Notes: generated from the letters alone by a model not told the origin. A stretch of DNA of 64,000 nt from CAMDMI01 sp044379485 (GCA_044379485.1 JBIPOE010000002.1:1-64000), one strand, 5' to 3'. Positions 26,830 through 36,488 are shown, numbered from the stretch's first letter. Numbers and translations are program-made.

Positions 26830-27855
26830 ATGCCGTTCAATCTAATTGAAAACTTCGATACGTTTTTGCCTGAATTCTTTCAAAATCGCAATCCGACGTC
26901 CGTATTTCTGCTTACCGATCAAAAAGTAAAAAGACATTGTTTGCCTATACTCAAAAATGCGCTTCCAAAAGGAACCAATATCATTACTATTAGAACAGGA
27001 GAAGAGCACAAAACCCTGGAAACCTGCACTTTGGTTTGGAATGAATTGACAAAAAAAAATGCAGATAGAAAAGCACTTTTACTTAATCTGGGTGGCGGGG
27101 TAGTTGGTGATTTGGGAGGATTTGCTGCAGCCGTTTATAAAAGAGGAATTCCTTTTGTTCAAATTCCAACTACACTTTTAGCTATGGTAGATGCCAGTTT
27201 GGGTGGTAAAACCGGAGTTGATTTTGAAGGGTTCAAAAATCAGATTGGTGTTTTTTCTCAACCAGAAGATGTATGGGTTTTTCCAGAATTCCTAAAAACG
27301 CTACCTGAAACTGAACTTCTTTCTGGATTTGCAGAGGTGCTTAAACACGCTTTGATTTCAGATGCTGTTTCCTGGAATTTTTTAAGAAAAAGAGAATTAG
27401 AAAATCAAAATTGGAAGGAATTGATTCCAGCCTCACTTTCTGTAAAAGAAGCAATTGTGCAGGCGGATCCTTTTGAAAAAGGAGAAAGAAAAAAATTAAA
27501 TGCAGGCCATACTTTGGGCCATGCTCTGGAAACCTATCTACTCAAAAAAGGAACACCAAAACCACATGGATATTGTGTAGCAGCTGGTTTGGTAATGGAA
27601 AGCAGCATAGCTGTTGAGCGTGGTCTTTTAGAAGAAAAAGAAATGTTTCAGATAGAAGAACTGGTTTATTCACTTTTCGGATCCATTCCAATTCAAAAAT
27701 CAGAAATAAAAAACATTGTAAAACTGGCAGCACAAGACAAAAAGAATGAGGGCGGAAAAGTAAATTTATCCCTTGTTGGCCCCATCGGAACATGCCAGAT
27801 AGATTGTTTTGTAAGTCAACAAGAGTTATTTAATGGAGTTTCATACTATTTGTAA
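26830..27855 (+). CDS. aroB: 3-dehydroquinate synthase
   Basis: 341 residues; converts DAHP to 3-dehydroquinate in the shikimate pathway, using NAD+ and a divalent metal. Signatures: RTGEEHKTLE, GGGVVGDLGGFAAAVYKRGI (NAD-binding), PTTLLAMVDASLGGKTGVDF, FAEVLKHALI (metal-site Glu) and the His ligands in LNAGHTLGHALE and PHGYCVAAGL. Full length, single gene with its own promoter. With aroC it gives two shikimate genes in the window, not in one operon. Confidence 0.96.
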   Translation: MPFNLIENFDTFLPEFFQNRNPTSVFLLTDQKVKRHCLPILKNALPKGTNIITIRTGEEHKTLETCTLVWNELTKKNADRKALLLNLGGGVVGDLGGFAAAVYKRGIPFVQIPTTLLAMVDASLGGKTGVDFEGFKNQIGVFSQPEDVWVFPEFLKTLPETELLSGFAEVLKHALISDAVSWNFLRKRELENQNWKELIPASLSVKEAIVQADPFEKGERKKLNAGHTLGHALETYLLKKGTPKPHGYCVAAGLVMESSIAVERGLLEEKEMFQIEELVYSLFGSIPIQKSEIKNIVKLAAQDKKNEGGKVNLSLVGPIGTCQIDCFVSQQELFNGVSYYL

Positions 27856-28024
27856 TTTCATATATCACTGAATTTCAATCTCATAAACCGAACAAGGAAT
27901 AATCCATTTTTCGCTTTACCGTTTCAAATTTGTGCTTCTCCCTTCATTTTGATTAATTTGATGCTTATGAGGCAGATGCTTCCCAATAATTTTAAAATAA
28001 ATATTTGCATATCAACTCTATAAA

Positions 28025-28783
28025 ATGAGAAAAAACATAGTTGCCGGAAACTGGAAATCAAACAAAACCATCTCACAAGCCATCGAATTAGCCGAAGAGG
28101 TAAAAGCCCTTGCCAGCCAAATTAATACCGAGGCTGAAATCATTTTAGGCGCTCCAAGTCTTTATCTTTTGCCTTTGAAAAAAGTACTAGGTTCAGATTC
28201 AAAAGTGAAATTATCTGCTCAAAATGCTTCGTCTTATGAACAGGGTGCTTACACTGGTGAGATTTCTGCAGATCAATTGGCTTCGGCAGAAATACCATAT
28301 GTTATTCTTGGCCATAGTGAGCGTAGGACGCTGTTTGGAGATACGGATGAAATTATTCAAACCAAAGTAAGACAGGCACTTAACTCTGGTTTAAAACCAA
28401 TTTTTTGCTGCGGGGAGCCTTTGGAAATACGTCAGGCAGAAACCCAAAATGCATTGGTGAAGGTTCAGGTTGAAACTGCTTTATTTTCATTATCCGATGC
28501 TGAGCTTCGAAATGTAGTGATCGCATATGAACCAGTTTGGGCAATTGGAACAGGCTTAACCGCATCTGCCCAACAAGCACAGGATATGCACGCTTTCATC
28601 AGAGGCTTATTAACTGCTAAATATGGCCAAAGCACCGCCGATGAAATTTCTATTTTGTATGGGGGGAGTGTTAAGTCGTCCAATGCAGCAGAAATTTTTG
28701 GAATGGCAGATGTAGACGGTGGTTTGATTGGTGGTGCTTCGCTGGTAGCTGAAGAATTTATCAATATTGTAAAATGCGCCTGA
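28025..28783 (+). CDS. tpiA: Triosephosphate isomerase
   Basis: 252 residues; interconverts dihydroxyacetone phosphate and glyceraldehyde 3-phosphate. NWKSNK at the N-terminus carries the catalytic Lys, LGHSERR the catalytic His, AYEPVWAIGTG the catalytic Glu and flexible loop 6, and YGGSVKSSNAAEI the phosphate loop. Full length. The 3' end overlaps the next gene by 10 bp, so the two, and probably prmA, form one transcript. Confidence 0.97.
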   Translation: MRKNIVAGNWKSNKTISQAIELAEEVKALASQINTEAEIILGAPSLYLLPLKKVLGSDSKVKLSAQNASSYEQGAYTGEISADQLASAEIPYVILGHSERRTLFGDTDEIIQTKVRQALNSGLKPIFCCGEPLEIRQAETQNALVKVQVETALFSLSDAELRNVVIAYEPVWAIGTGLTASAQQAQDMHAFIRGLLTAKYGQSTADEISILYGGSVKSSNAAEIFGMADVDGGLIGGASLVAEEFINIVKCA

Positions 28784-29121
28784 TAATCAGCGGTATCGGT
28801 TTTTTACTAGCCATCCTGTTTTCTCAACAAGCAGAGGCCCAAATGGCCTGGTGTCAATTAAAAGGTGCTGTTTATGTCGATACCAATCCCAGCAGAGTTC
28901 AATATCGTGTGTTCATAGATGATTCTGAATCCTTTGCGGATATGTTGGTTTTTAAAGCCAGTAATACTCTTTTTGCAGATAAGCCCGGACTTTGGTATTT
29001 TACTGAAGCCAGGGCTCAGGCAGCAGTAAGTATTTTAATTGTTAAAGACCGGTCTCAGGCAGATTTTTCTATTCATTTTGTTGATACAGAATCCTTTGCA
29101 GGTTGTCAATCAAGCAGATAA
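28774..29121 (+). CDS. DUF6150-family exported protein
   Basis: 115 residues with a signal peptide (MRLIISGIGFLLAILFSQQAEA). The mature part contains repeated short units ending in hydrophobic-x-hydrophobic strands: YVDTNPSRVQYRVFIDD, ESFADMLVFKAS, AQAAVSILIVKD, SQADFSIHFVDT. This is the DUF6150 pattern known from Bacteroidota. Function unknown; location periplasm or surface. It overlaps tpiA by 10 bp and precedes prmA by 24 bp. Confidence 0.78.
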   Translation: MRLIISGIGFLLAILFSQQAEAQMAWCQLKGAVYVDTNPSRVQYRVFIDDSESFADMLVFKASNTLFADKPGLWYFTEARAQAAVSILIVKDRSQADFSIHFVDTESFAGCQSSR

Positions 29122-29145
29122 ATCCAAAATTTAACAGATCAAATT

Positions 29146-29979
29146 ATGAATTTTATTCAACTCAATGTCAGGTGCTCACCTGAATTTTCAGAAATTCTTG
29201 TAGCCGAATTGGCTGAATTGGAATTTGACTCCTTCGAAGAGAATAAGCAAGGTTTTTCCGCTTACATTGAAGAGGAAAAAATAGACTTTGATTTAACAAA
29301 ATCCTTACTGGAGCAATATGCAGCCCTTACCTCATTGTCTTATGGCTTACAAAAAATAGCCAAAGAAAACTGGAACAAAACATGGGAAAGTAATTATGAA
29401 CCAATCGTAATTGATGACCAGATTCTGATAAAAACACCATTTCACGAAATATCTGAGACTTACGCTCATGTAATTACCATAATTCCAAAAATGAGTTTTG
29501 GGACTGGTCATCATGCCACAACCAGTCAGATATTGGCCTTAATGTTGAAATATCCGCCATCAAACCAAACCGTAATTGATGCTGGATCTGGAACGGGAAT
29601 ATTGGCCATAATGGCTGAAAAATTAGGGGCTGTTCAGGTATTAGGATTTGACAACGATCCCTGGTGTATTGAAAACGGAAAGGAAAATTTTGGCCTAAAC
29701 CATTGCCAGAAGTGTGAAATCGTTTTGGCATCTTCAATTGCTGAATTGAAAGCCGATCCAGTAAATGTAATTTTGGCCAATATCAACAAAAATGTAATTT
29801 TATCTGAGTTAGATTCTTACAATAAACACCTGGAAAACAATGGATTGCTCTTTCTTTCTGGTTTTTATTTAGAAGATGTTTATGACATCAATTCTTTGGC
29901 TCAAAGCAAAGGCTTGCGCTTAATTGACCAAACATCAAAAGACAATTGGGCTTGCCTTTTGTATAAAAAATCAAATTAA
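29146..29979 (+). CDS. prmA: Ribosomal protein L11 methyltransferase
   Basis: 277 residues; SAM-dependent methylation of ribosomal protein L11. A small N-terminal substrate-recognition domain (about 1-75) precedes the Rossmann domain, with IPKMSFGTGHHATT, then motif I DAGSGTGILAI, GFDNDPW and the motif IV-like LANINKNV. Full length for the compact Bacteroidota type. Last gene of the apparent tpiA-DUF6150-prmA transcript. Confidence 0.93.
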   Translation: MNFIQLNVRCSPEFSEILVAELAELEFDSFEENKQGFSAYIEEEKIDFDLTKSLLEQYAALTSLSYGLQKIAKENWNKTWESNYEPIVIDDQILIKTPFHEISETYAHVITIIPKMSFGTGHHATTSQILALMLKYPPSNQTVIDAGSGTGILAIMAEKLGAVQVLGFDNDPWCIENGKENFGLNHCQKCEIVLASSIAELKADPVNVILANINKNVILSELDSYNKHLENNGLLFLSGFYLEDVYDINSLAQSKGLRLIDQTSKDNWACLLYKKSN

Positions 29980-30054
29980 GACGCCACTACTGTTTGGTAA
30001 ATCTTATTTTGCTGCCCAAAACCTTTTCAGAATAGAATCCATAGATCCTCATTT

Positions 30055-33000
30055 ATGACACACAAGCTTCGATCTTTTTTTCTGCTTTTTGGCTTTTTGA
30101 TTTTTAACATTGCCTGGGGCCAGGGGCCAGCACCTATTGGTGGAATGCCGACCAAATTTTCTGAAACCGAATCTGAATTTATTCAGCAGCTGGGTGAAAT
30201 GATGCGTAAAACCAAAATGGTGGAAGTTGAAAAAACTGCAACTGATTTTGAGGAGTTATGGAACAGCGGCAAACTAAATCCGGAACAAAAGAAGGAAATG
30301 ATTACCCTTTGCAACACCATGTTGCAGAAGAAATACAGGCCAACCCCCCATTTTGAAAAGGTTATGGATTTGATCATAATGGCGGCCACCAAAAGACAAC
30401 TTGAGGCACAACCTTTATTAAAACTTTTGGAAACTACCAGAAAAGTAATGGGCAATTTTATGCCCAATCCGGCTTTTGCATATGTGGGCAATCTTTTCCT
30501 TTATTTCAAATATAACATGTTGTTTACCAATGGTTTTTACAAACTAAAAGTAAGCAAACCAGGAAAAATGACTTTTGATTGGGTAGGGCCAGACATTGCG
30601 GCTGATACGGGTGCACCAAAAGTGGATGAACAAGTATCCAACAAGGCATTTAACGATTGGGATAAGGAAACGGCACCCGTTGGAACCACGGATAACCAAA
30701 TTGTAGAAACCAAGTATCAGGAAGTTCCGGTTGAATTACCGGAAATTGCAGGACCTGTCATTCAATTTGAACAGGTAAGCCTAAAGTTTGAATCCGGGTT
30801 TGATTCTACATCAGTAAAAAAAACCAACGGAACCTATATGATTGCCAACGGAACTTTTGTTGGAAATGAAGGGGTTATGTTTTGGGATGCAGCAGGCTTA
30901 AAAAGGACAGACGTATATGCGCAATTAAAAAAGTACAGTTTCAGAGTAAAGTATGCACAGATCCAGGCTGACAATGTATTACTATTCAATAAGAACAGGC
31001 TGGAAACCACGGTATTAGGCGCATTTGAGTGGAAATCAAAAAGAAAAACCACCTTTGATGAAGCTGTATATCCAAGGTTTAAATCCTATTACAACGAATC
31101 AAGATTTAAGGACATAAAGGATGAAGGCATCTTTTACCAGGGCGGTTTTTCTATGGAAGGTAAAAGGGTAAATAGCTCTTCCGTTTTTGGAGGAAAGGGA
31201 ATCATTAAGTTAAAAAACAAGAACAATTGGGCAATCTCAATGCTCTCAAATCGTTTCGATTTTAACGATACTACCATAACCTCCAATGCTGCTTATGCCG
31301 TTTTGTATTATGGAAATGACTCAATTGTCCACCCATCAGTAAGAGTGGTTTACAATACAGTTAGAAGAGAGATAAGGTTTTACAAAGAAAAAGGTAAATT
31401 TAAAGATTGCCCATTTTTTGACTCGGGCCACAATATGGAAATCCTGACTGACCTTCTGGTTTGGGATATGGATAAATCCAACATTGATATGTATATACTC
31501 AATGCAAAAACCAAGGTTCCCGGACTTTTTGAATCTTTGGATTTTTTTACCAACAAACGGTTTTCTGATGTACAGGGTTTGTACAGTTTTCATCCATTGA
31601 TGATGGTGCAGGGATACGCCAAAAAAATTGGTTCTGAAGAATTTAACCTTTTGGATATGGCCACAGATTTCAAACAAAATGTTAACGCCATTAAATCAGG
31701 AATGGCTTCCATAGCGGCCTCCGGATATATTGATTATGAAGAGAGGACCGGAAACATAAAAATCAAGGAAAAGCTATTTCGCTATACCAATGCTCAAAAA
31801 AATAAAAAGGATTACGATCAACTTTCAATTCCTTCTATTTCACCTTCAAGGTATAATGCCCAAATTTCTACAGACACCTCCGACATTACTATTTATGGAG
31901 TAGAAAGATTCTATCTATCTGATTCTATGAATGTTTATGTAGAACCAAGAGATAAAAAGGTAACCGTAAAAGGAAACAGAAATCTTGAGTTTAACGGAAA
32001 ATTGAATGCAGGAAACTTTCTTGCTTATGGCGAAAAATTCAAATTCGATTACAACGAATATAAAGTTGAATTAGGCGCTATTGATTCCATGGATATTAAA
32101 ACTAAAAACAAACAAAAGGATGGAAAACCAAGCTTTAACAGGATGTATGGTCAAGATAAAAATGCCAAAAATGGAGAGGACGCAAGAGGACATGGAACCC
32201 TCTTCATTAACATGCCAGACAACAAATCCTCCAAAAAATCTTTTCCAAGATATCCAATTTTTGATATCAAAACACCTTCATTTATATATTTTGACAAATT
32301 TGAGTACTTAAAAGGTAAGTATGACTCGGAAATATTCTTTAAAATTCCTCCATTTGAACAAGATAGTACAGCCAGTAAAAACCCGAAGGTATTAACATTT
32401 GCTGGTACTTTTCACTCAGATTCGATTTTTCCTGATTTTCCTGAAAAGCTAGTTCTTAGATCAGATAAATCTCTTGGTTTTATCCATAAAACGCCCGCCG
32501 ACGGTTATACCCTTTATGGTTCAGATGCTAAGTTCTTTGGCACAATATCTATGGATTTTAAAGGCTTAAGAGGAAAAGGGGAAATAAAATACCTAAATGC
32601 CACAGTTTATTCTGAAGACTTTATTTTCTATCAGGATTCTGTAATTGCCAGAGGTAGAGCCGTTAAAATGGAACCAACAACCATTGCAGGAGTAGATTAT
32701 CCGGATTGTATGATGGATTCTTATGCCATGAAATGGAATCCAAAAAAGAAAACAATGAATTTCATCAATGCGAAAGGAATGCCTTTTAAACTATATGAAA
32801 AAACGATTATGCTGGAAGGTTTGGTTTCCTTATCACCAAATGGTCTGGCCGGTAGAGGCTATATGCAGACAACCGGGGCAAGAGCTGAATCTGAAAGATA
32901 TAAGTTTGGAAAAGATGCATTTACGGGTAGAAGAGCTTTTTTCGAGGTTAAATCTAAAAACCCAATTAAACCAGCTCTGGCATGTAGAAACGTAAAGTTC

Positions 33001-35184
33001 GAATTTTCTTTAAAGGATAGAAAAGCTGACTTCTCACCCGAAGTCAAAGGTTTCGCATCCAATGTATTTCCTTTTTGCCAGTATAAAACCTCTATACCTA
33101 AAGCAACCTGGTTTATCGATAAGAAACAGGTAACAATGAGCAAACCCGATAGCATTGATTTAAAATCTTCCTATTTTTATAGTACAAGATCGGATCAGGA
33201 CTCATTATATTTTAATGCTGATGCTGCAATTTATGATATTGAAACTCACAATCTCAATATTTCAGGCATTCCTTATATACATACTGCTGATGCTGAAGTT
33301 AAACCAGATAGTGGGAGAGTTACCGTAACTGAAGGTGCAAATATGAAAACTTTGGCAAATGCTACTATTGTGGTAGATAGAACGAATAAATATCATACCC
33401 TAAAAAAGGCCAATATTAAAATATTAGGTAGAAATAAATTTGAGGGGGATGGTATTTATCAATATGTAAACTCTGTAAAAGATACTTTATATATTAAATT
33501 TAACGAATTTACTCAAGTAGATCCTTTGTTAGATAAGAAAAACAAAGTAGATACAGAAGAGCCATATACAATATCAGGTGGGGAAGTATCCGAAACCAAG
33601 CCGATTAAATTAGCAGAAGGTATTTTATTCAAAGGAAATGCCATTATGTCTGCACTTAAACCAAACCTTGAATTCGAAGGTCAAATCAAACTTGATTTGA
33701 AAAAGAATAAAAATGCGGGTTGGGTAAACTATAAAACCGATGGTGAAAGCAAAGAATTTGTTCTAAACGTGGCCAATGCTACAGACGAGGAGGGCCAACC
33801 ACTTGTATCTGGATTATTGGTTGAAGATGGGAGCAATAAATTATATAGCAGCTTCTTAGGTCCAAAACACAATCCGGAAGACAAAAGCATTTTTCAAGCG
33901 ACTGGTATTTTAAATTTTGTAGAAAAGAAGAGAGAGTTCCGAATTGGCTCACAGGATCGCTTTGATGAAAAAACTTATGAAGGTGGAATACTAACCTATA
34001 GTGATTCCCTTTCTAAAATTACCGTTTCTGGAAAACTTAGCTTTCAAGGCGTTGTGGATAAGGACTTTAATGTTACTTCTGCGGGTACCGGTAGCGGACT
34101 ATTGGATAGTTCTAAATTTAATCTATCAGTTGCCCTTGCATTTGATTTTAACATTCCAGGAGCGGCTTGGAAAAATATGGGTACCACCTTGGCTGCACGC
34201 GTTACTGATATGGGAATGGTAGAAGCAATAGATGATAAAACTGCCCTATCCTATCGATTGGCGGATATGGCTGGTGATAAGTTAGGTAAAGAATACGAGA
34301 AGCAAAACCAAACCAAAAATGTTCCTATTTTTTCAGTTGTACCAAAATTCTCTAAAAGTCTATTCTTAAACGATGTAAATCTGGTCTGGAATCAAAAACA
34401 AAGGGCTTGGTACTCCATGGGTAAAATTGGTGTAAGCCATGTTCAAGGCACCAATGTAAATGGTAGAATGGAGGGCTATGTTGAAATTAAATATACAGAT
34501 GGTTCACCTATTATAAATGTTTATCTGGAACCAAGCTCAGATAGCTGGTACTATATATCATATGATGATCTAAAGAGATTGGCCATTAGTTCAGCCCAGG
34601 ACGACTTTAATACAGCCATAGAAGCTAAAGGAAAAGAAGGAAAAGAGGGGGCTTTTTTCTTTATAAAGGCTGAGAATTATGAAAAGAATAAATTCCTTAA
34701 AAATTTCAAGAAAAACTATTTGGGAATTGATGTTGGTGAAATTGTAGAGGAAAAACCAAAAACTCAGGAAAAAGATAAAATGGAGGCTGATGAGGAGGAA
34801 GATTTTGGAGATGAGGAGACAAAACCAGAACCCAAAAAGAAGAAAAAGGCCGATGACGAGGAAGAAGGTGCTGAAGAAGAGAAACCAGAACCTAAGAAAA
34901 AGAAAGTAGAAGAACCTGAGGAAGAAGGCTTTGGTAACGAGGAGAAAAAAGAAGAACCTAAGGAAGAAGAAGAAGAACCTAAGGAAGAAGGCTTTGGTGA
35001 TGATGAGAAAAAGCCAGAACCAAAGAAAACTGAAGAAGAATCAACCGGAGAAGAATCAACAGAATCTGAAAAAGACAAGCCTAAAAAGAAAGAAAAGAAA
35101 AAGAAAAAAGAAGCCTCAGAAGAAGAACCTAAAAATGAAGAGGAACCTAAAAAAGAAGAAAAAAAGGAGGAAGATGGATTTTAG
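30055..35184 (+). CDS. Very large exported Bacteroidota protein (1,709 residues) with Lys/Glu-rich tail
   Basis: The signal peptide is MTHKLRSFFLLFGFLIFNIAWG. A helical segment (about 40-150) is followed by some 1,350 residues of beta-strand-rich sequence with recurring edges such as TSDITIYGVERFYLSDSMNVY and KVTVKGNRNLEFNGKLNAGN, reminiscent of OstA/LptA-type beta-jellyroll stacks; no catalytic motif was found. From residue about 1564 the chain is almost only Glu, Lys, Asp and Pro for 147 residues, with three units of EE-x-FG-[DN]-[DE]-E-x-K-x-EPK and a final EEDGF. Expected in the periplasm or outer membrane. I do not know its function; the LptA-like reading is inference. The gene is alone on its transcript unless prmA reads through. 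Confidence 0.85.
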   Translation: MTHKLRSFFLLFGFLIFNIAWGQGPAPIGGMPTKFSETESEFIQQLGEMMRKTKMVEVEKTATDFEELWNSGKLNPEQKKEMITLCNTMLQKKYRPTPHFEKVMDLIIMAATKRQLEAQPLLKLLETTRKVMGNFMPNPAFAYVGNLFLYFKYNMLFTNGFYKLKVSKPGKMTFDWVGPDIAADTGAPKVDEQVSNKAFNDWDKETAPVGTTDNQIVETKYQEVPVELPEIAGPVIQFEQVSLKFESGFDSTSVKKTNGTYMIANGTFVGNEGVMFWDAAGLKRTDVYAQLKKYSFRVKYAQIQADNVLLFNKNRLETTVLGAFEWKSKRKTTFDEAVYPRFKSYYNESRFKDIKDEGIFYQGGFSMEGKRVNSSSVFGGKGIIKLKNKNNWAISMLSNRFDFNDTTITSNAAYAVLYYGNDSIVHPSVRVVYNTVRREIRFYKEKGKFKDCPFFDSGHNMEILTDLLVWDMDKSNIDMYILNAKTKVPGLFESLDFFTNKRFSDVQGLYSFHPLMMVQGYAKKIGSEEFNLLDMATDFKQNVNAIKSGMASIAASGYIDYEERTGNIKIKEKLFRYTNAQKNKKDYDQLSIPSISPSRYNAQISTDTSDITIYGVERFYLSDSMNVYVEPRDKKVTVKGNRNLEFNGKLNAGNFLAYGEKFKFDYNEYKVELGAIDSMDIKTKNKQKDGKPSFNRMYGQDKNAKNGEDARGHGTLFINMPDNKSSKKSFPRYPIFDIKTPSFIYFDKFEYLKGKYDSEIFFKIPPFEQDSTASKNPKVLTFAGTFHSDSIFPDFPEKLVLRSDKSLGFIHKTPADGYTLYGSDAKFFGTISMDFKGLRGKGEIKYLNATVYSEDFIFYQDSVIARGRAVKMEPTTIAGVDYPDCMMDSYAMKWNPKKKTMNFINAKGMPFKLYEKTIMLEGLVSLSPNGLAGRGYMQTTGARAESERYKFGKDAFTGRRAFFEVKSKNPIKPALACRNVKFEFSLKDRKADFSPEVKGFASNVFPFCQYKTSIPKATWFIDKKQVTMSKPDSIDLKSSYFYSTRSDQDSLYFNADAAIYDIETHNLNISGIPYIHTADAEVKPDSGRVTVTEGANMKTLANATIVVDRTNKYHTLKKANIKILGRNKFEGDGIYQYVNSVKDTLYIKFNEFTQVDPLLDKKNKVDTEEPYTISGGEVSETKPIKLAEGILFKGNAIMSALKPNLEFEGQIKLDLKKNKNAGWVNYKTDGESKEFVLNVANATDEEGQPLVSGLLVEDGSNKLYSSFLGPKHNPEDKSIFQATGILNFVEKKREFRIGSQDRFDEKTYEGGILTYSDSLSKITVSGKLSFQGVVDKDFNVTSAGTGSGLLDSSKFNLSVALAFDFNIPGAAWKNMGTTLAARVTDMGMVEAIDDKTALSYRLADMAGDKLGKEYEKQNQTKNVPIFSVVPKFSKSLFLNDVNLVWNQKQRAWYSMGKIGVSHVQGTNVNGRMEGYVEIKYTDGSPIINVYLEPSSDSWYYISYDDLKRLAISSAQDDFNTAIEAKGKEGKEGAFFFIKAENYEKNKFLKNFKKNYLGIDVGEIVEEKPKTQEKDKMEADEEEDFGDEETKPEPKKKKKADDEEEGAEEEKPEPKKKKVEEPEEEGFGNEEKKEEPKEEEEEPKEEGFGDDEKKPEPKKTEEESTGEESTESEKDKPKKKEKKKKKEASEEEPKNEEEPKKEEKKEEDGF
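34745..35184 (+). repeat. Coding repeat: charged tail units
   Basis: Within the 1,709-residue gene, A/G-rich DNA (GAAGAA, AAGAAA tracts) encodes three imperfect copies of a unit whose core reads DFGDEE, GFGNEE or GFGDDE followed by Lys/Glu/Pro runs. The purine run is strand-specific: nearly no pyrimidines on the coding strand. Confidence 0.75.
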
Positions 35185-35317
35185 ACAAATTGAAAATATC
35201 GTAGTTTTTGAAAAATCAGAAAACACATCTCTTTTTTTATAAAACCCTTTTTTTCAACTTTTTAATTCAAAAGACTATGGTTTTTTTTTCAGAAATAGAG
35301 AAAAAAAAGACTAATGA

Positions 35318-35347
35318 TTTTCCTTTCAAATCTCATCGAAAGGAAAA
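35318..35347. promoter_or_regulatory. Inverted repeat upstream of the collagen-like gene
   Basis: TTTTCCTTTC (35318-35327) and GAAAGGAAAA (35338-35347), a perfect 10-bp stem with a 10-base loop, 74 bp before the collagen-like start. It could terminate the upstream gene (A-tract after it, not T) or be a regulatory site. Confidence 0.35.
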
Positions 35348-35420
35348 AAATATGGAATAGAAAAAAATATCATTTAAAATTGTCAAAAATATTGCAAAGA
35401 ATAGCATCAAATATATACGC

Positions 35421-36488
35421 ATGAAAAATTCACTTTATTCTGTTTTAATAGCCGGAGTTTTCCTTTTGGCTGGTTGTGCAAAAGATGGTGATCCAGGACC
35501 ATCAGGATCAAATGGGGTTAATGGCCAGCAAGGAAAAGACGGAGAAAAAGGCGCTCAAGGAGTGCAAGGAACCCCTGGAGTCACCGGGCTTCAAGGGCCA
35601 AAAGGAGATACCGGAGTTGGACCTCAAGGAATTCAAGGACCTCAAGGAATTCAAGGACCAGCGGGTAATACCATTTTATATGGTATAGCTACACCACCGC
35701 CTCCAACTTTGGGAGCAAATGGTGATTTTTACATCAACACTGCTACCAATTTTATCTATGGTCCCAAAGATGCGGGAACATGGCCTGCTGGTAAATCGAT
35801 AGTTGGAGCAGCTGGTTCCAATGGAACAAACGGGACTAACGGAACAAATGGAAATTCCATTTTATATGGCACAGCTGCACCGACAACGGAGGGTGTAAAT
35901 GGTGATTTTTATATAAACACTTCTACCAATTTTATTTATGGTCCCAAAGCTGCTGGGACATGGCCTGCTGGTACATCGTTAGTTGGACCTCAAGGACAGC
36001 AGGGTATTCAGGGACCAGCAGGAGGACCACAAGGACCAGCAGGAACCAATGGTACAAACGGCACCAACGGCACAGATGCAAATGTTAAAGTTTTCTTTTT
36101 CGATAATCAGCCGGGTTCTGCCTGGACAGGAACAATTGTAGGTATCGATTCATCGGCTAAATGGACATTAAGCTTAAATAACGCTGCCTTTACCCAGGCG
36201 TTTAAAGATACTGCTGGTGTATTTATTTATAAAAAAGGTGTCGATGGTGTAAGTCGGGTATTACCACTAATCAATGGCCAAAAACAAGAGACATTCGAAA
36301 TGCCTTCTGGCAATACCAACATTGATGTGGTGGTAAACAGGTTTGATGACAAAGCTTTTGAAAGACCTTCTGTTGCAAGCTATAGAGTAGTTTTGGCATA
36401 TAAGTCATTTATTAAACTTCATCCGGAAATTGATTGGAATAGTGAAAGGTCTGTAATGGCTGCATTGCTACCAAGAAACGGAAATTAA
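35421..36488 (+). CDS. Collagen-like lipoprotein
   Basis: 355 residues. The lipoprotein signal ends in lipobox LAGC (Cys19), followed by AKDGDPGP. Gly-X-Y runs (about 23-80, with GPQGIQGPQGIQGPAG) alternate with two near-identical globular modules of about 50 residues (ILYG...NGDFYIN-ATNFIYGPK-AGTWPAG), separated by GTNGTNGTNG and then a second collagen run (GQQGIQGPAGGPQGPAG). A C-terminal domain of about 125 residues (FFFDNQPGSAW...) closes it. Inference: a surface-anchored trimeric stalk with a terminal head. It carries its own terminator. Confidence 0.88.
   Translation: MKNSLYSVLIAGVFLLAGCAKDGDPGPSGSNGVNGQQGKDGEKGAQGVQGTPGVTGLQGPKGDTGVGPQGIQGPQGIQGPAGNTILYGIATPPPPTLGANGDFYINTATNFIYGPKDAGTWPAGKSIVGAAGSNGTNGTNGTNGNSILYGTAAPTTEGVNGDFYINTSTNFIYGPKAAGTWPAGTSLVGPQGQQGIQGPAGGPQGPAGTNGTNGTNGTDANVKVFFFDNQPGSAWTGTIVGIDSSAKWTLSLNNAAFTQAFKDTAGVFIYKKGVDGVSRVLPLINGQKQETFEMPSGNTNIDVVVNRFDDKAFERPSVASYRVVLAYKSFIKLHPEIDWNSERSVMAALLPRNGN

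Noticed and set aside
34764..35078. Ser/Phe-rich minus-strand frame of 104 codons
   Set aside because: Antisense of the Glu/Lys purine tract, a composition artefact.
35820..36080. Short tandem repeats that could look like CRISPR or satellite DNA
   Set aside because: They are in-frame coding repeats (GTN and GPQ/GIQ triplets) of the collagen-like protein; no spacers.
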